A stretch of DNA of 64,000 nucleotides from Calothrix sp. 336/3 (GTDB lineage: Bacteria > Cyanobacteriota > Cyanobacteriia > Cyanobacteriales > Nostocaceae), in the NCBI RefSeq assembly GCF_000734895.2, contig NZ_CP011382.1:1094700-1158699 (forward strand), in the 5' to 3' direction. Shown one piece after another: positions 49,659 through 58,369 of the stretch. Every line of letters starts with the position of its first letter. Positions within the stretch are counted from its first letter, which is position 1. Made by a program: the position numbers and the translations under genes. Below the pieces are notes generated by a model, which made no database searches, was not told where the DNA came from, and saw nothing but the letters and a program-made list of their open reading frames with translations.

Positions 49659-51839
49659 TTATTTCTTCACTGCTCTAACTGCGGCATCAGCATTAATCAA
49701 TCCACTACCGAAGAAAACCTGTTGTTCTGTCATTCCAGAAGAGATTAAACCTTCATTTACCAAACTGCGATATTTTTCCTTTTCCTTTTGAGAAACTCGT
49801 AAACTATCGTAACTTGCAGTTGATTTGAGAATATTAATTATTTGTTGTCGATTTAATCGCCGATCGCCATCTTCACCCTTCATCAAAGCTACCACCCCAG
49901 CAACCGCAGGAGAAGAAAAAGAAGTTCCCTGCATCCACCAATATTTACCCCGTGCATCCACCACCTCAGACCAACGGAAGTTAGGATAGGCTAAACCCTG
50001 CCAAAATGATTCCATCCAAGTTCCCCCAGTGGTAGCAATTCCCCCTAGTAATCCCACGGAGGTACTCAAATCTCCACCTGGTGCGACTACACCCAATCCC
50101 ATACCATAGTTGCTGTAGGGTGCGCGATCGCCAAACAAATTAGTTGCACCCACAGATAATACCCCCTCGTAACCGGAAGGGAAGCCGACTCTGGGATAAT
50201 TAGAATTACCAGAGGAAGCAACAATTACTAACTTGGGATTTTGTTGTAATATCTGCTTGTAGGTCATATCCTCCACATCGGTGGGTATCATTTTCCCTAA
50301 GCTTAAATTAATCACATCTGCACCCCGGTTAGCAGAATAAGCCACAGCTTCCAAAACTGCACCGTTTTGAATACTGCCATTTAATCCAAACACCCGCACG
50401 GGCAAAATTTTGGCATTGGGTGCAACTCCCCACATCCCTTCGGAAGTCTGCGGTTTAGCAGCAATTACCCCACTGACTAAAGTCCCGTGAAATTCCCCAC
50501 CAACCTGGGAACGGAGCATCGTACGTAGGCGATCGCCGATTTGTTTTTGAGACAATTGGGGATTGATTTTGGCTATTTGTTGGGGTGAAAGATATCGTTT
50601 GATTAATTCTCCATCGGATAATTTGAAAGTATCTTGTAATTTTTTCCGTAAAATATTCATTTCTAAAGGACTCATCTTGGTATCTGCATCACCAATTTCG
50701 CAGGGATTTTTACTATTACTAGGTTCGGAAAAATCCCAACCGTACTCTTCTCCTGGACATTTATCGGCAGCCGATACTTTATATAAATTATTTTGTAAAT
50801 CGGGGTGATTCCATTGAATTAAACTATCAACAACTGCGACTACTACACCTTTGCCACCATTACTATTTTGCCAAGCTTCAGTGACTCGTAAGTCAGTGCG
50901 GGGAAGGGTGACAGGAGGTTTAGTTTGTTTCTCCTTCACGCTTTGCTCCTGAAGACAACTTTGTAATTCCGCAAAATTGTTAATCTTCTGTTGTAAACAA
51001 GTTTGTAGGGGAGCGCTATTTAAATGCCACTGTAAACCTAAATAGGTGCTACTAGACTTATTTCCCCTTTGTGTTGCATTGGCAGATTGTTTTTCCCCAG
51101 AATCTAGATTTAAACCCTGGGATTTTTGTTGAGTGATATCAACAGAGTCAGCAACAGACTGGAGGAAATTGGGAGCAGCAGAGGTGATTCCCTTAACTTG
51201 ATTAAGTTGATTGGCAACATTCAACACAGCAGTATCAGTAACTGTGGTTGATTTCACAATGTAAATATTCGGTAAGAAACGCAGAGGACGAATAATTTCT
51301 AAATTATTTTGTTTCAGAATCGATGCTCTTTCCTTTTCGCCCATATTGGGTTGGAAACTAACGATAATTTCGTTTGGTAAAATAATCGTATCTTGACTGC
51401 TGGCACGGCTTAATACAGGTAAGGAAGTCTTAACATAGCTTTGATTTTTAATTTTTTGCCGAATCGCATCAGCATTCACAGCAGGTAACGCGACAACCGC
51501 ATAATTCCCCCCCAGGGGTTTCACCTGGATTTGGGAACCACCGCGAGTTCCTGCACCCTTAGCTAAATCCTGTTCTAATTGCAGATATAGGGGATTTGCC
51601 CCCCGATTGCGAGCATTAGATACTGGCTTAAATTCCACCGCGATCGCGTCTTTTTGTTGAGTTAAGGGAACGGGTTTTCCTTGATACAGATAAAATAGTT
51701 GATTATTCTGTGATTCTGGTGTTTGAGCCGCAGCAGTGGATTTAAATTGGCGATTAATTGCTGTTAAGGGAAAAATACTTGTCACAGCCAGCATTGTACT
51801 AGCTAGAAGAATACTGGATACAGCCAGTTGACGATTCAT
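49659..51839 (-). CDS. secreted subtilisin-like serine peptidase (S8)
   Basis: 726 residues from Met at 51839 (frame open to 51857). Signal peptide (ending near STAAAQ), a long propeptide-like region (about 45-320), then the S8 domain. Numbered from 51857: Asp344 (VVVAVVDSLIQ), His457 (GGEFHGTLVSG), Asn551 (VASSGNSN) and Ser646 (QGTSFSSPAVAG). About 100 residues separate Asp from His, much longer than in subtilisin, with a helical, Cys-flanked insert (EIGDADTKMSPLEMNILRKK onward). Probably an exported or periplasmic protease. Confidence 0.92.
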   Translation of the reverse strand: MNRQLAVSSILLASTMLAVTSIFPLTAINRQFKSTAAAQTPESQNNQLFYLYQGKPVPLTQQKDAIAVEFKPVSNARNRGANPLYLQLEQDLAKGAGTRGGSQIQVKPLGGNYAVVALPAVNADAIRQKIKNQSYVKTSLPVLSRASSQDTIILPNEIIVSFQPNMGEKERASILKQNNLEIIRPLRFLPNIYIVKSTTVTDTAVLNVANQLNQVKGITSAAPNFLQSVADSVDITQQKSQGLNLDSGEKQSANATQRGNKSSSTYLGLQWHLNSAPLQTCLQQKINNFAELQSCLQEQSVKEKQTKPPVTLPRTDLRVTEAWQNSNGGKGVVVAVVDSLIQWNHPDLQNNLYKVSAADKCPGEEYGWDFSEPSNSKNPCEIGDADTKMSPLEMNILRKKLQDTFKLSDGELIKRYLSPQQIAKINPQLSQKQIGDRLRTMLRSQVGGEFHGTLVSGVIAAKPQTSEGMWGVAPNAKILPVRVFGLNGSIQNGAVLEAVAYSANRGADVINLSLGKMIPTDVEDMTYKQILQQNPKLVIVASSGNSNYPRVGFPSGYEGVLSVGATNLFGDRAPYSNYGMGLGVVAPGGDLSTSVGLLGGIATTGGTWMESFWQGLAYPNFRWSEVVDARGKYWWMQGTSFSSPAVAGVVALMKGEDGDRRLNRQQIINILKSTASYDSLRVSQKEKEKYRSLVNEGLISSGMTEQQVFFGSGLINADAAVRAVKK

Positions 51840-52077
51840 AATTGACTTTCCTTGCAATAGATAGTGACTCAGGTATGCTGAACAAATTTCCTGGTATTTG
51901 TCCCACCTATTGATGTATAGTTCCCAACTACCTATGGGGTATGCAATTTTTTAACGGAATTTGTGGCGTTGCATCCCCAACAACAATCAAACATGATTCT
52001 TATTTATTCAGATTTGGTTTTTCTGATTCCCCCTGCTCCCTGCTGTCTATGTGTAGCTTTATTTTGGAGAATTGGTA

Positions 52078-52350
52078 TTAGGTTTCCGTTTGTACTGCAA
52101 TCACAACAAATTCACTATCATCAAGCAGAATAGTTTTGCGCCAAACGTTGGTACGTCCCGCCACAGGTATAAAATCATCACTATAGGCAAGTTTCTTTAA
52201 TTCCTGAGCCAACTGTGGGGTAAGGGATTTCAGAGCAGAGCTTGGTATTTCGCTTGTCCAGGAAGATACAAACCCTTTAAAGTTACTCTTTTTGTCCTGT
52301 CCGACGTAAGTATCACCCTTGTAATTAACAACGTAAGTATAGAGGGGCAT
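52078..52350 (-). CDS. small hypothetical protein
   Basis: 90 residues, no family recognised. It begins with a beta-strand stretch (LYTYVVNYKGDTYVGQDKK) and has no signal peptide or membrane segment. It lies between the subtilase gene and the trailer end of the CRISPR array. Confidence 0.55.
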   Translation of the reverse strand: MPLYTYVVNYKGDTYVGQDKKSNFKGFVSSWTSEIPSSALKSLTPQLAQELKKLAYSDDFIPVAGRTNVWRKTILLDDSEFVVIAVQTET

Positions 52351-52491
52351 CGGTACTCCTTGTATAGTTAATTCTGACTCTTGATTCCTAACTCAACAAT
52401 ATCTCAAGGTCATAAAACTGGAGTTTCTACACCGCGATCGCCCCAGAAAAACTATACTCAAATCCCGCACCCCAAAGCTTTATGTATTCAA

Positions 52492-52599
52492 GTTTCCATC
52501 CCCTTTCGGGGAGATGTGATTGTAAAGTTGAATGAGGATCTGAAGTCAATGAAAGCTCGTGATGTTTCCATCCCCTTTCGGGGAGATGTGATTGTAAAG
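52492..52599 (-). CRISPR. CRISPR array, leader-distal part (2 repeats, 1 spacer)
   Basis: Two identical 36-bp repeats at 52492-52527 and 52564-52599 around a 36-bp spacer. On the plus strand the repeat starts GTTTCCATCCCC and ends GATTGTAAAG. On the minus strand it has a CCCC-GAAA-GGGG hairpin and ends in ATGGAAAC, the usual 8-nt crRNA 5' tag of cyanobacterial type I and III systems, so the array runs leftward. The next spacer is broken after 15 nt by a Tn7-like element; the array continues at 58370. No cas genes are in this window. Confidence 0.9.
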
Positions 52600-52614
52600 T
52601 CATTCAAGAATTTT

Positions 52615-52728
52615 TGTGACTTGAACCACATGTTGGCAGTAAGTGCCACGAAGTGCTTCCAGTAGGGCAGTGCCATCAAGTGCTTCCATAAAAAAAGCAA
52701 AGTATAAAAGTAGCAAAGACCTTAAATA
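52615..52728. repeat. transposon left end with two TnsB-type motifs
   Basis: The terminal inverted repeat at 52615-52642, then motifs AGTGCCACGAAGTGCTTCCA (52642-52661) and AGTGCCATCAAGTGCTTCCA (52669-52688) spaced 27 bp apart. Tn7-family TnsB binds such arrays in both ends. The tniQ stop codon follows 40 bp further in. Confidence 0.7.
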
Positions 52729-53940
52729 TTATACATGAGGTTTCGATGATTTTGGCTTGTATAATTTATAGCGAGTAGATATCTCATGGCATAAATCAGG
52801 AAAGTATTTGTACAAATCTCTTGAATCATAGCCAATTTGAAGCGCAAGCTCTTTTAACGACTGAGGTGGAAAGGATTCTTGATGCTGTTCCAAAAATTCC
52901 TGTACCATTTGTGCATCAAAGGGACGATTAGTTTTAAAGTATTGTTCGGATAATGGTAATTCCTTTAAATATATAGGAGCATCTAATTTTAGCTGACCTA
53001 AATAAATGTCAATTAAAGGGATAGATAGTCGATAGCAAACACGTAATAATTTATCGAGTTGAGGAAGTGCATTACCAACACGCCAATCCCTGGGAACAGT
53101 TGAACTTAAAAACATTTCTTGTGCAAAGGCTTTAGCATTTCCTTTGGTTAAAACTTCAATACACTTATCGATAGCAATAGCAACAAATTCTCGTTTGGGA
53201 ATTTCAATCAAATAAGGAGTATTTGCGATTAATAAACCAACTTGTTGTGCAATAAATGAGTGCCATTCGATATCTTGTCTATTCACATTGTACAATTCAA
53301 TAGTTGAACAACTGCTGCCTAACCAATAATGACATCTACAGCAAAAGCCATTTTTAGTGTTCCAAGCTAATAGATAAATATGCTGCCCGCAATTTGGACA
53401 GTAATTCATCAAGGGATATTTGTGTATAGGGCAAATTTTCACTGCGGACACGCACCAAATTAATGGTTCATAAAGCATTATTCCTTTCTGGCTAGATTCT
53501 GAATAACATAGTGGACACCAAGCTTTATATTTACGTAATAAATTCCGAGTTGATAAAACATTCTGCCAATGAATTAGGGTGAGATATTTTAAATTTGGTT
53601 GTTGAGTCAGTTTCTGTAAAACTAACACAGGTTCAAGTGCCATAGTTCCAGTCCCATTCCATGCACCTGTTTGACTAAAAAAGGCGTGGAAAAATAGATT
53701 AGATAAGTGATTAGAGTTTTTGACCGGATAACGACTAATCGTTGGAGCTAATTCTTGAGCTAGTAAAACTCCTGTTGGTACTCGGTGAATTGCAGCTAAA
53801 CGTGTTACATAACTGGTAAAACTTTCAGTTAGTGGTGTGCCTAATAATAATGGTTGTAATGGATATAAATGACTGCGTTTTGGTAGGTTTAATTGCTGAG
53901 TAAAATCCGGCGATTGGAAATTGAAATTATCAGAGAGCAT
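52729..53940 (-). CDS. tniQ: TniQ/TnsD-family target-selection protein
   Basis: 403 residues from the ATG at 53940, chosen because GGAGG lies eight bases upstream; it overlaps the tnsC stop by 11 bp. The TniQ start is PLTESFTSYVTRLAAIHRVP. Zinc ligands follow as C142-x2-C145, C170-x2-H173, C181-x2-C184 and C200-x2-C203. The C-terminal 190 residues are helical with HTH-like character (SFPPQSLKELALQIGYDSRDLYKYFP). It is longer than type V-K TniQ (about 170 residues) and shorter than Tn7 TnsD (about 500), so it may bind DNA itself as well as recruit TnsC. Expected role: choose the integration site. Confidence 0.9.
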   Translation of the reverse strand: MLSDNFNFQSPDFTQQLNLPKRSHLYPLQPLLLGTPLTESFTSYVTRLAAIHRVPTGVLLAQELAPTISRYPVKNSNHLSNLFFHAFFSQTGAWNGTGTMALEPVLVLQKLTQQPNLKYLTLIHWQNVLSTRNLLRKYKAWCPLCYSESSQKGIMLYEPLIWCVSAVKICPIHKYPLMNYCPNCGQHIYLLAWNTKNGFCCRCHYWLGSSCSTIELYNVNRQDIEWHSFIAQQVGLLIANTPYLIEIPKREFVAIAIDKCIEVLTKGNAKAFAQEMFLSSTVPRDWRVGNALPQLDKLLRVCYRLSIPLIDIYLGQLKLDAPIYLKELPLSEQYFKTNRPFDAQMVQEFLEQHQESFPPQSLKELALQIGYDSRDLYKYFPDLCHEISTRYKLYKPKSSKPHV

Positions 53941-55120
53941 TTCCACCACCTCCAACGATATCCCGATTTATTTTTCGTTCCCCAGGACGGCGTTTCTTTC
54001 GATTGTTTTTGGTTTCTGCACTTGTAGATAAATTGTGATGGCTTGATGTATCCCGAACAGATATATTTTGGTTATCACGAACTACTAAGCCTAAAGATGA
54101 ACGAAGTTTTTCTACTTGATTTTCCCCAGATGATAAAATATTCTCACCCTCAATTGCTTCGGTTAACATTCGCACAGATTTAGAGACAGCAGGTGCATAA
54201 GCTTGTAAATGCTTGTAACTTAAACAATTTGATGATTCAGACAAAGCTTTTCTGAGTGACTGTGTGAGCCAATCTTTAACTATTCCCACACAGCCAATGC
54301 TACGCTCATAAAAGTAATCCCAGTGTTTTTCTAAATCAGGAGTTTCAGGTAAAGGCATTGCAAAGGAGAAACTTTTTAATACCCTTTGAAAATCTTTGAT
54401 ATCTTCTGGATTCTCACTTTGATAACGAGGAAAATGTATATCTATACTTCTGCGACTAAGCTGACCGCTTAAATTTCTTAATTGTAATAATTCATATGTA
54501 CCAAATAACCCGTGTCTTGTTTGAGTAAAACTAGCCATTGATTGAATTGCATCCATTTGGTCTTGTTGTTTGTGACCGGATGTAATTTTGGCAAAACGTT
54601 GTGCTTCGTCAACTAAAAAAACTTTTAATCTTCTTTGCTGAAAAATATGTTCGACATCTGCTCTTAAATCTACCAAATTTGGCTTAACTTTTACTGTTTT
54701 TTGCTCGCCACCATTCCCATACACTCGATGACTACCCGTTCTAGTTTTATAATCAGCAAATGGTTCGCTTAAAGCAATTAAAACACTTTTATAGTAAACT
54801 TTCCAATCAAAAGAACCTGTATCTGGAGAACGTGCTTCGACACCAGCTATTGGAAGAAATGACAAATCCTGTATCATTAAAGCTTGATTTTGCTCAAAGA
54901 TAATTTTCATGACTTGAGCCATTAGAGTTGTTTTCCCAACCCCAGTTGGACCGAATAGAAAAATTAATGACGCACCTCCAGGATTATTTATTGCATCTAA
55001 AAATTCTTCATAGACTTGTTTTAGAAGTCTATGTACAACAGTAAAATTGATAAAATAATTAATTTTTTCATTATCTGATGCGGTGAGTATTTCTTGGGAA
55101 ATATCTGAGGTAGAATGCAT
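53930..55120 (-). CDS. tnsC: transposition regulator ATPase TnsC
   Basis: 396 residues of the AAA+ TnsC/TniB family. Walker A FGPTGVGKTT (Lys63 region, 57-65) and Walker B LKVFLVDEAQRF (Asp171-Glu172). TnsC forms ATP-bound filaments or rings on target DNA and couples the TniQ-type selector to the transposase. I start at the ATG at 55120, which shares a base with the tnsAB stop (TAATG) and has AGGAG upstream. The C-terminal 70 residues are basic (NNRKKRRPGERK) and may contact the transposase or DNA. Confidence 0.93.
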   Translation of the reverse strand: MHSTSDISQEILTASDNEKINYFINFTVVHRLLKQVYEEFLDAINNPGGASLIFLFGPTGVGKTTLMAQVMKIIFEQNQALMIQDLSFLPIAGVEARSPDTGSFDWKVYYKSVLIALSEPFADYKTRTGSHRVYGNGGEQKTVKVKPNLVDLRADVEHIFQQRRLKVFLVDEAQRFAKITSGHKQQDQMDAIQSMASFTQTRHGLFGTYELLQLRNLSGQLSRRSIDIHFPRYQSENPEDIKDFQRVLKSFSFAMPLPETPDLEKHWDYFYERSIGCVGIVKDWLTQSLRKALSESSNCLSYKHLQAYAPAVSKSVRMLTEAIEGENILSSGENQVEKLRSSLGLVVRDNQNISVRDTSSHHNLSTSAETKNNRKKRRPGERKINRDIVGGGGNAL

Positions 55121-57786
55121 TACCAAAACTCCTCGTATGGTTTAATATCTTCTGCAATCAATTCCTTCTCTTCTGGCTCTTGAATTGGTAATTCCAGCAT
55201 CTCAATCATAGTTGTTTGTATAACTGGAGTTTGATTGTTTGGAGTTGTCGCATATATTTCTTTTGCTTCGATATCCTGCATTCTTTGCAGTAAGATTACC
55301 TCTTGTTGTTCTGACTTATTCAAAAACTCAGCTAAACTCGATGCTGTAACGACAAATTGTCTATTTGCACAACTATGACGCTGGCGTATTTCCTCAGATG
55401 CAATTCTAATTTCCCTTTCTGAATGTCCAACTAAACTACTGTAATGCTGTGAAATACAAGTTACCCATTGATTGTCAACATAAGCATAAGCAACTCCCAT
55501 ATCATAAGGGTCGTAGCGCACAGGTACTTGAGTTTTTTCTATTTCTGGATGGCGAAAAATATTGTGCCAATAATAAATATTATTAATCTTAATTCCATTA
55601 TTAGGGATTACTTTTGCAGTTCCCTTTGGCGTTGTTGGTAAAGTAAATATTTTAAAATTGCCATCATATTTAATTACTTTATGGCTGCGTAATCCCGTTC
55701 TTAAAAATCCATCCTCAAACATTGAGCGAGGGCTTTGGCTTAGTGCTGGATGTTCTTTATTGTCGTAAAACTCATAAGCCCAATCATATAGGTTTTGGTA
55801 TAAACTACCTAGTGTCCAAATTGCTAAGTTTTTTGGATTTACACTTTTAGTTACACCTCTAGGGTTACGAGTAATTTGTGTATTTCCTTGAAGGTTATGG
55901 ATTAGCATTGTGTTTGCTGTACCAAAAATCCTTTCACATACACTCCCAAACCTTGGTTTTGCTTGTGGGCGAGTTTTTTTAGTACAAGTATAGGCTGCGA
56001 GCAATGTTTCAAAATAGATACTTTCAAATTCTTTTCCACCATCTACTACTAAAGTGGATGGGAAACGTCCATAGCGACGGACGCATTCCCTCATCACCAT
56101 CATGCAACTGCGGTAAGAAGGTGGGTCAAATGTTAAATAAATTGCTAATATTCTTCTGGAGTAAGCATCTATCAAAAATGTTAGCCAAGGACGACCTAGA
56201 TTGACTTTTGAGTAAGAGCTTACTAGTTCAATGTCCAATTCTGTATGGTCTATATGGCAAATTTCAAATGGTCTATCACCGTGCCTTGGCGTTGTTAGCT
56301 CTAGTTCCCAATAAAAACATTCATTTTTATAGGCTATGCGTTTCCCTTGTCTATGTAATTTTGTTTCAAACTGTGGTATTTTTTTCAAGTTTTTTAAAAA
56401 TGTTTTATAGCTTGGAGGTATCAATCCTTTATCAATACAGGTTTGGCGTAAACTACAATATGTTGCATATTTACCTTTCTGCTTGACATTCAGATAATCA
56501 TTTTCGATAAACTCATCAATTAGTTTTTGTGTTTGAACTGGTAGTTTTCCTTGGTTGGCTGTTTGATTTTTGTGCTTTGGCAATAATCCTAAATATCCAC
56601 AACCGTATTGCTTATCCGCCTCAAGCCACTTTCTTACCCATCGGTAGAATGTTCTTCTTGGTACTTCTGTAAAATCTGCTTTTTCACCTTGTAAATAACC
56701 AGATATAATTGAATAACGCCTCGACGCTTCTATACAATCTTCAACTGATGAACATTTGAAAAATTCTTGTATATCTTGAGAATTTTGAGTATTACTGATT
56801 GCTTGAAACTTATCTTGCTCTATTAACCTTCTCCATTCCTGATTTGGTAATGAGATTATTTGTGAAGATTCTGACAGTAATGAGATACTTTTTTCTCCTA
56901 CATTTATTACATGCCATATCTGTCCATCCCATTTTCCAATTGCTCCAACATGACTTAGGTCTAGAAATTTTCTTGGACTCCAAGCTATATCATTTCTTGA
57001 TATATCTAGTGCTTCAGCCGTTTCTTTATTTACAAATACACTAATTCTTTCTAACTCTGTACTCAGGGAAAATGAATCTAAATCAACATATACCGTCTGG
57101 TCTGCAATTAATTTGTATATGTAGTCTGGATTAATACCTTTTTCTAATAATTCTGATAATTTTATTCCTGGAAATATGGAAATTATTTTGATTATTTTTA
57201 CTATATCTTCTCTTGGTACTTCGAGATTAATCGATAAATAGTCAGATAAAAAATAGATATTTCTTTGCTTCTTCCAATTTATTTCTTTGTCGGAGCGAAC
57301 AACATAATATAACCCTAAATTTAAAGCAAACTCCTCTCCGGGGGGACATCGCCATTTTCCATTACTATCTAATTGATAGCGATTCGGCATTTTTGATGCT
57401 AAAGCTGATAGCTCTGATGCTGTTTTACATTCTTCCCAACCTGCACTTTTACTCCTAATTACAAAAAAGTCTGCTGTATGCAGTACTCCTATTCGTCGTC
57501 CATTTAAACAAGTGTATTGCAACTTTATTTTTGGTGGCTGGTCGTAATATTCCAATACATCTGGGTCATATTCCATCTCATATATTCGCGCTAGCTCATT
57601 GTGATGACTCTCAAATTGAATCACCACACCCATTTTTTTGCTTGGATATCGACCGACTACGTTTCCAGCATTTCCCCTCACCCGTCTTGATGGTGGAGAA
57701 CTACGTATCGACTGAATTATTGTATACTGCGCTGATGATAAATCGAGTGATGCAGACCACTCTTCTAACTCAGATTCTGTCAGCAT
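55120..57786 (-). CDS. tnsAB: TnsA-TnsB fusion transposase
   Basis: 888 residues from the ATG at 57786, which has GGAG eight bases upstream (a TTG at 57804 adds six codons). Residues about 40-180 are a TnsA-type endonuclease: Glu64 (SHHNELARIYE), Asp106 (HTADFFV), Glu119 and Lys121 (GWEECKT). Residues about 360-640 are the TnsB/Rve DDE transposase: Asp513 (CHIDHTELD), Asp582 (LVVDGGKEFES), Glu618 (SVCERIFGT), a D-35-E spacing. All catalytic residues are present. With both activities the element should move by cut-and-paste. Fused TnsAB is known from type I-B and I-D CRISPR-associated transposons of cyanobacteria, but no cas genes accompany this one. Confidence 0.94.
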   Translation of the reverse strand: MLTESELEEWSASLDLSSAQYTIIQSIRSSPPSRRVRGNAGNVVGRYPSKKMGVVIQFESHHNELARIYEMEYDPDVLEYYDQPPKIKLQYTCLNGRRIGVLHTADFFVIRSKSAGWEECKTASELSALASKMPNRYQLDSNGKWRCPPGEEFALNLGLYYVVRSDKEINWKKQRNIYFLSDYLSINLEVPREDIVKIIKIISIFPGIKLSELLEKGINPDYIYKLIADQTVYVDLDSFSLSTELERISVFVNKETAEALDISRNDIAWSPRKFLDLSHVGAIGKWDGQIWHVINVGEKSISLLSESSQIISLPNQEWRRLIEQDKFQAISNTQNSQDIQEFFKCSSVEDCIEASRRYSIISGYLQGEKADFTEVPRRTFYRWVRKWLEADKQYGCGYLGLLPKHKNQTANQGKLPVQTQKLIDEFIENDYLNVKQKGKYATYCSLRQTCIDKGLIPPSYKTFLKNLKKIPQFETKLHRQGKRIAYKNECFYWELELTTPRHGDRPFEICHIDHTELDIELVSSYSKVNLGRPWLTFLIDAYSRRILAIYLTFDPPSYRSCMMVMRECVRRYGRFPSTLVVDGGKEFESIYFETLLAAYTCTKKTRPQAKPRFGSVCERIFGTANTMLIHNLQGNTQITRNPRGVTKSVNPKNLAIWTLGSLYQNLYDWAYEFYDNKEHPALSQSPRSMFEDGFLRTGLRSHKVIKYDGNFKIFTLPTTPKGTAKVIPNNGIKINNIYYWHNIFRHPEIEKTQVPVRYDPYDMGVAYAYVDNQWVTCISQHYSSLVGHSEREIRIASEEIRQRHSCANRQFVVTASSLAEFLNKSEQQEVILLQRMQDIEAKEIYATTPNNQTPVIQTTMIEMLELPIQEPEEKELIAEDIKPYEEFW

Positions 57787-57804
57787 TGCTACTCCGGTAC
57801 GCAA

Positions 57805-58345
57805 TGTTTACTTCATTGCATACTTCTATTCAATCTAAATTTTTTGCTTTCAAAATTTAAGAACTATGAATTTTTTTCTACTTAGTGCCACGAAGTGCTT
57901 CCACAAAATCCGGCTTATAATTGCTCAAGCTATTGTCTGGACTATTATTCAGCGTTTTTAAATACAGTGTTATTTTATACTATATTGTCTATTAAATTTT
58001 ACATTTTCTCACGATTTCGTACTATCAAATAGTAGTTCAAAAGTTCCTATGTACTAGCTTTTATGTCATTTTTACGTCGTTTTTGAGAATGCAATCAAAT
58101 CTAATTGTCTAAATATCCTATGACTATTCGCCCTGAAACCATCTCTATACAAAGGTTTCATCTGTTTGTCTGTCTTTTACATACTTTGTGCCATTTTAGT
58201 CGTCCTATTTTTATACTTTGTGCCATCTACTGCTTCCATTATTCTCAGAATCGCCTCTTTCGCGCAACGTAATCATCAGCTTTTCAAGCTTTTTTAGTGC
58301 CATAAAGTGCTTCCACTTTAGTGCCATTACCTGGGTAAAGTGACA
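57805..58345. repeat. transposon right end with TnsB-type motifs
   Basis: 540 bp without a gene. Copies of the 20-bp motif lie at 57884-57903 (identical to the left copy at 52642), 58219-58238 and 58296-58315, with half-motifs TTTGTGCCA at 58185 and AGTGCCA at 58320. The terminal repeat ends at 58345. A 7-bp stem TGAAACC / GGTTTCA at 58134-58160 is also present. The tnsAB promoter should lie at the left of this region. Confidence 0.65.
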
Positions 58346-58369
58346 GCAAACATTATTGGTGCAATTCAG

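Larger units (their letters stand above)
52615..58345 (-). mobile_element. Tn7-like transposon (tnsAB-tnsC-tniQ) inserted in a CRISPR spacer
   Basis: About 5.73 kb. The left end begins TGTGACTTGAACCACATGT followed by TGGCAGTAA. The right end, on the minus strand, begins TGTCACTTTACCCAGGTAA followed by TGGCACTAA. The two agree at 20 of the first 28 positions without gaps, and the TGT start is typical of Tn7-family ends. Both ends carry a 20-bp motif (AGTGCC-N4-AGTGCTTCCA): 52642 and 52669 on the left; 57884, 58219, 58296 and partial copies at 58185 and 58320 on the right. No cargo and no cas genes. CRISPR repeats flank both sides. The 5-bp flanks (ATTTT and GCAAA) do not match, so no target duplication is visible. 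Confidence 0.85.

Noticed and set aside
52631..52633. Alternative left transposon end at the TGT in CATGTTGGCAG
   Set aside because: The TGT at 52615 aligns with the right end at 20 of 28 positions including TGGCA at the same offset of 19 bp; the alternative does not, and gives no target duplication either.
52381..52700. Open frames across the CRISPR repeats (plus 52381-52665, minus 52488-52700)
   Set aside because: They translate the repeats and spacer themselves (repeated peptide VSIPFRGDVIVK on one strand); not genes.
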